From the NCBI GenBank assembly GCA_015657535.1, contig JADHZB010001650.1, forward strand, positions 1 through 62,894: 62,894 nucleotides of DNA, given 5' to 3'. A program made the position numbers and the translations under genes. This DNA comes from Nephromyces sp. MM_2019. Its lineage: Eukaryota > Apicomplexa > Aconoidasida > Nephromycida. The notes below the pieces were generated by a model that was given only the letters and a program-made list of their open reading frames with translations, made no database searches and had not been told where the DNA came from. Shown piece after piece: positions 61,549-62,894 of the stretch. The stretch's first letter is position 1, and every line of letters starts with the position of its first letter.

Positions 61549-62569
61549 GTTTTATATGCAAACTGTGAGAATTTAGCATACTGGTGGCGTCATATATAGT
61601 TATTAGAGAGATTATACGACTAGCATTGTGAGGCAGCTTGAAGAGAGCTCATCGATATTACAGTTAAGCAGATTCTATTCATTTAAAACCCTTAAGATAC
61701 TTTGAAAAAAAACACACACAGTGGACACAAGCATCCATGCACACACGCACAAAGCAAATGTGCATGCACACACACAAAGAAACATGCAAGCAAAAGAGAG
61801 CATCATAGAATGTCTTACATACATTGCAGCCTTTGTAGCAGCGCAATCGAATAATTTCTCACAAGGCTTCAACCTCTTTCTTCAACACTCCAACACACAA
61901 ATCTCTTCAAGACACAACATCCTATTATATACAACAAGCAATTTTTCAAAAAATTCTTAATGAAAATCTCAATTTTTTAGGTGTACATACACTAAACAAC
62001 GGAGTCTTCCCATGAGCTACGGAATCGAAAATTTGTCACAGTTCAAAACAATTCATATTCAAACTAAATATTTTACCTTCCGATAAATTCCATCTGCCTT
62101 TGATGAATCGTACTAAAAGAGAAGGAGAGTTAAAGCAAATATTTTACCAGCATAAACGAAAAAAACTTTAAAGAGGGAAAAAAGGCGAAAAAACACGAAA
62201 AACATACAACAGATAAAATATAAAGGGCAAAGGAAGAGGAAAAACTCTGCAGGATTGCAAGCAAAAAACCGTAAAACACACACAAAAAATATCCAGAGAT
62301 ATCAAGAAAAAATGGAAATTTTGGTACTAAGTTCAACGAGTAAGAGGGTGCCGATAAAACGCGAATAAAAATCACTAAAAACAGCGGAAAAAAGATGCAG
62401 TCATCAGAAGAAGCTGCTTGCGCACATTCCAGCAGCATAAAAAAGAATCAAGCACATATACGCGCACACAGGGTGAAAGCCTGTCTCATACAGCAGCAGC
62501 TTCATGCAAAAAAACCCTCTTTTCCACGAAAAAATAGGCGAAATTTTGGCAGGTTAAATTGGCTATAAT

Positions 62570-62894
62570 CTTCTGCTTTTTTATCTTCTTTTCTTCAGTT
62601 TTTTCTCATCTTTTTCATGTTCTTTAGGTTTTCTTCTGCTTTTTTATCTTCTTTTCTTCAGTTTTTTCTCATCTTTTTCATCTTCTTTAGGTTTTCTTCT
62701 GCTTTTTTATCTTCTTTTCTTCAGTTTTTTCTCATCTTTTTCATGTTCTTTAGGTTTTCTTCTGCTTTTTTATCTTCTTTTCTTCAGTTTTTTCTCATCT
62801 TTTTCATGTTCTTTAGGTTTTCTTCTGCTTTATTATCTTCTTTTCTTCAGTTTTTTCTCATCTTTTTCATGTTCTTTAGGTTTTCTTCTGCTTT
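62570..62894. repeat. 63-bp tandem array at the scaffold end
   Basis: A little over five copies of a 63-base pyrimidine-rich unit starting CTTCTGCTTTTTTATCTTC and including CAGTTTTTTCTCATC. Copies differ by single bases (CATGTTC/CATCTTC, TTTTTTA/TTTATTA). The array runs off the window end. Confidence 0.95.

Larger units (their letters stand above)
56830..62561. other. Repeat-rich 3' region without a supportable gene
   Basis: 5.7 kb of AT-rich DNA with many TG/CA tracts, a TATCTA-rich stretch, a poly-T run near 57718, a poly-A run near 59641 and the long TG minisatellite. Open frames on both strands follow the repeats. No family motif or exon chain was seen. Confidence 0.5.

Noticed and set aside
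1..62894. tRNA, rRNA, CRISPR, insertion sequence or retroelement
   Set aside because: No cloverleaf-like boxes, rRNA-like stretches, spaced direct repeats with unique spacers, terminal inverted repeats with a transposase, or reverse-transcriptase motifs were seen by eye. A covariance or profile search could still find small RNAs.

Overview
The window looks like a scaffold from the nuclear genome of a unicellular eukaryote. It is AT-rich, and its genes are broken by many GT-AG introns of roughly 70 to 2,000 bp. No bacterial operons, Shine-Dalgarno sites, tRNA, rRNA or CRISPR are visible. The conserved genes (EMC6, a Caf16-type ABC protein, SNAPC3, a cyclin and a CDK-like kinase) are general eukaryotic. 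An alveolate, perhaps an apicomplexan or a relative, is my best guess, but it is weak and rests on composition and on the divergence of the proteins. All exon models were built by hand from splice signals, phase agreement and family motifs; none has transcript support.

Layout: (1) 1-8.3 kb holds one minus-strand gene (1582-2583, possible ubiquitin-like fold ending in Gly-Gly), then intergenic DNA with several degenerate tandem repeats. (2) 8.3-10.35 kb is a four-exon EMC6 gene. (3) 10.35-17.16 kb gives no gene I can support. (4) 17.16-32.42 kb holds a CDK-like kinase followed on the same strand by a cyclin. Ten exons join in phase into one 1,630-residue reading frame, so this may be a natural CDK-cyclin fusion. 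The kinase half has lost the VAIK lysine, the HRD aspartate and most of the Gly-rich loop. A 50-N gap in its sixth intron is flanked by identical 93-bp copies and looks like an assembly artefact. (5) 32.4-37.1 kb has exon-like pieces, mostly minus strand, that I cannot join into a gene. (6) 37.1-39.9 kb is a histidine-phosphatase gene with a huge insertion inside the catalytic domain. (7) 39.9-44.8 kb has an unresolved plus-strand cluster of exon-like pieces. (8) 44.8-48.9 kb (minus) is a Caf16-like soluble ABC ATPase with a GC-AG first intron. (9) 49-53.2 kb has weak candidates. (10) 53.2-56.8 kb is SNAPC3, with a long serine-rich N-terminal extension. (11) 56.8-62.9 kb is mostly simple repeats, including a 0.56 kb TG-rich minisatellite and a terminal 63-bp tandem array.

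The genes do not form an evident pathway: EMC6 acts in ER membrane-protein insertion, SNAPC3 in snRNA transcription, and Caf16-like proteins are linked in yeast to CCR4-NOT. The one functional pairing visible is the kinase with the cyclin, and it is the item most worth testing.
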